From the NCBI GenBank assembly GCA_051201605.1, contig CP179201.1, positions 3,534,001-3,598,000 of the forward strand: a stretch of DNA of 64,000 nucleotides, written 5' to 3'. A program made the position numbers and the translations under genes. The notes under the pieces are model-generated. The model saw only the letters and a list, made by a program, of their open reading frames with translations, was not told the origin of the DNA and did no database searches. The stretch comes from CABZJG01 sp902512685 (GTDB lineage: Bacteria; Pseudomonadota; Alphaproteobacteria; Rhodobacterales; Rhodobacteraceae). Shown in pieces: positions 63,568 to 64,000 of this stretch. Within the stretch, counting starts at the first letter, position 1; each line of letters opens with the position of its first letter.

Positions 63568-63999
63568 ATGAGCAAAGGACGCTATTCAATGCACTTGTCC
63601 CAACCCAAGGATTTTCTTTCGGTGCGAAGGACCTTGGCCGCGATCCGAAATGAATTTTTGTATCAGGGCCATCAGGCCGCGGAGTTTTTAAAAATTGAAA
63701 TGGTTCTGGCAGAGGCTTTAAACAATATAGCAGAGCACGGTGGTCCCAGCATTCAAGATAGCCCAATTGTCATTAAATGGCACTGCGAACAGGGAGTTTT
63801 TAGCGCAATATTAGAAGATAGAGGGCGCCCCTATCCGGCGGCGGTTATCCCGGAAACCGGCGGCCCAAGACTGGATGTTGCCGACACTGATTTACCTGAG
63901 GGTGGCTTTGGCTGGCATATCATTTCCCAGCTGTGCGATACTGTGCACTATCAAAGAAATGCCAACCGCAATCAATTAGCGATCGGCCTGAGAACCTAA
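63568..63999 (+). CDS. HATPase-domain serine/threonine kinase-like anti-sigma factor (RsbW-like)
   Basis: 143 residues from the ATG at 63568 (a GTG at 63565 is also possible). N-box EMVLAEALNNIAEHG (~47-61), G1-like LEDRGRPYP and G2-like PEGGFGWHIISQL. It would phosphorylate the STAS partner and bind a sigma factor or other target. The target and any RsbU-type phosphatase lie outside the window. Confidence 0.88.
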   Translation: MSKGRYSMHLSQPKDFLSVRRTLAAIRNEFLYQGHQAAEFLKIEMVLAEALNNIAEHGGPSIQDSPIVIKWHCEQGVFSAILEDRGRPYPAAVIPETGGPRLDVADTDLPEGGFGWHIISQLCDTVHYQRNANRNQLAIGLRT

Positions 64000-64000
64000 A

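Overview
The window looks like the chromosome of a marine alphaproteobacterium of the Rhodobacteraceae (Roseobacter group). The basis is gene content and order: an rpoZ-rsh-DUF2062-pdxJ-acpS-lepB-rnc-era-DUF1491-recO block, glcDEF, a zf-CHCC protein next to polA, DUF1285 and DUF3429 proteins, and a sulfotransferase beside a core-2/I-branching glycosyltransferase. This assignment rests on recognised families and order, not on a database search.

Layout. 1-1901: 5' part of an RND/MMPL exporter that runs off the window. 2107-5218: zinc uptake locus (znuB, znuC, zur leftward; znuA rightward) with a near-palindromic Zur-type operator between zur and znuA. 5286-11481: iron/sulfur-flavoured genes around a complete acnB, several visibly decayed: a 3' remnant of a CysJ-like flavoprotein, a HemS-like protein, a truncated siderophore-interacting protein and a YeiH permease missing its middle. 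11482-16052: a beta-lactamase-fold hydrolase, an unknown ORF and a DEAD-box helicase.

16998-27312 is an integrated genomic island in the 3' half of tRNA-Phe. A complete tRNA-Phe (27267-27341) lies at the right end beside a tyrosine recombinase, and a 46-bp copy of the tRNA 3' end lies at the left end. Paired GTGTCTAA-type repeats sit just inside both ends, and a wrecked second integrase lies just outside the left end, suggesting successive insertions at this tRNA. The island carries an IS3-family element, a HAD deoxyribonucleotidase-like protein, several small ORFs, and a two-gene cassette (19216-22800) flanked by 61/64-bp direct repeats. The cassette encodes a 298-aa protein of unknown family and a 778-aa fusion of an HsdM-like methyltransferase fold with a degenerate NPPY motif, an HsdS-like segment and a C-terminal Schlafen/AlbA_2 domain. 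This is the best candidate here for an undescribed defence or regulatory system; the island's small, conjugation-free form also resembles phage satellites.

From 27439 to 64000 the window is mostly core genome: the leftward housekeeping operon (rpoZ to recO), folK, an NYN protein, ispH, rnhA, dapB, rbfA, a small heat-shock protein, a secreted protease, the glycolate oxidase operon glcDEF, an aldehyde dehydrogenase/M19 peptidase pair, polA, a 59-codon zf-CHCC gene at 53820-53999, an orphan ABC ATPase, a HIT protein, a glycosyltransferase pseudogene with three lesions, a sulfotransferase, adenosine kinase, nth, an Ada-like repair protein, an OmpA lipoprotein, a free-methionine-sulfoxide-reductase-like GAF protein, a thiolase, and a STAS/HATPase regulatory pair at the right edge. 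No rRNA or CRISPR array was seen; the only tRNA is tRNA-Phe.
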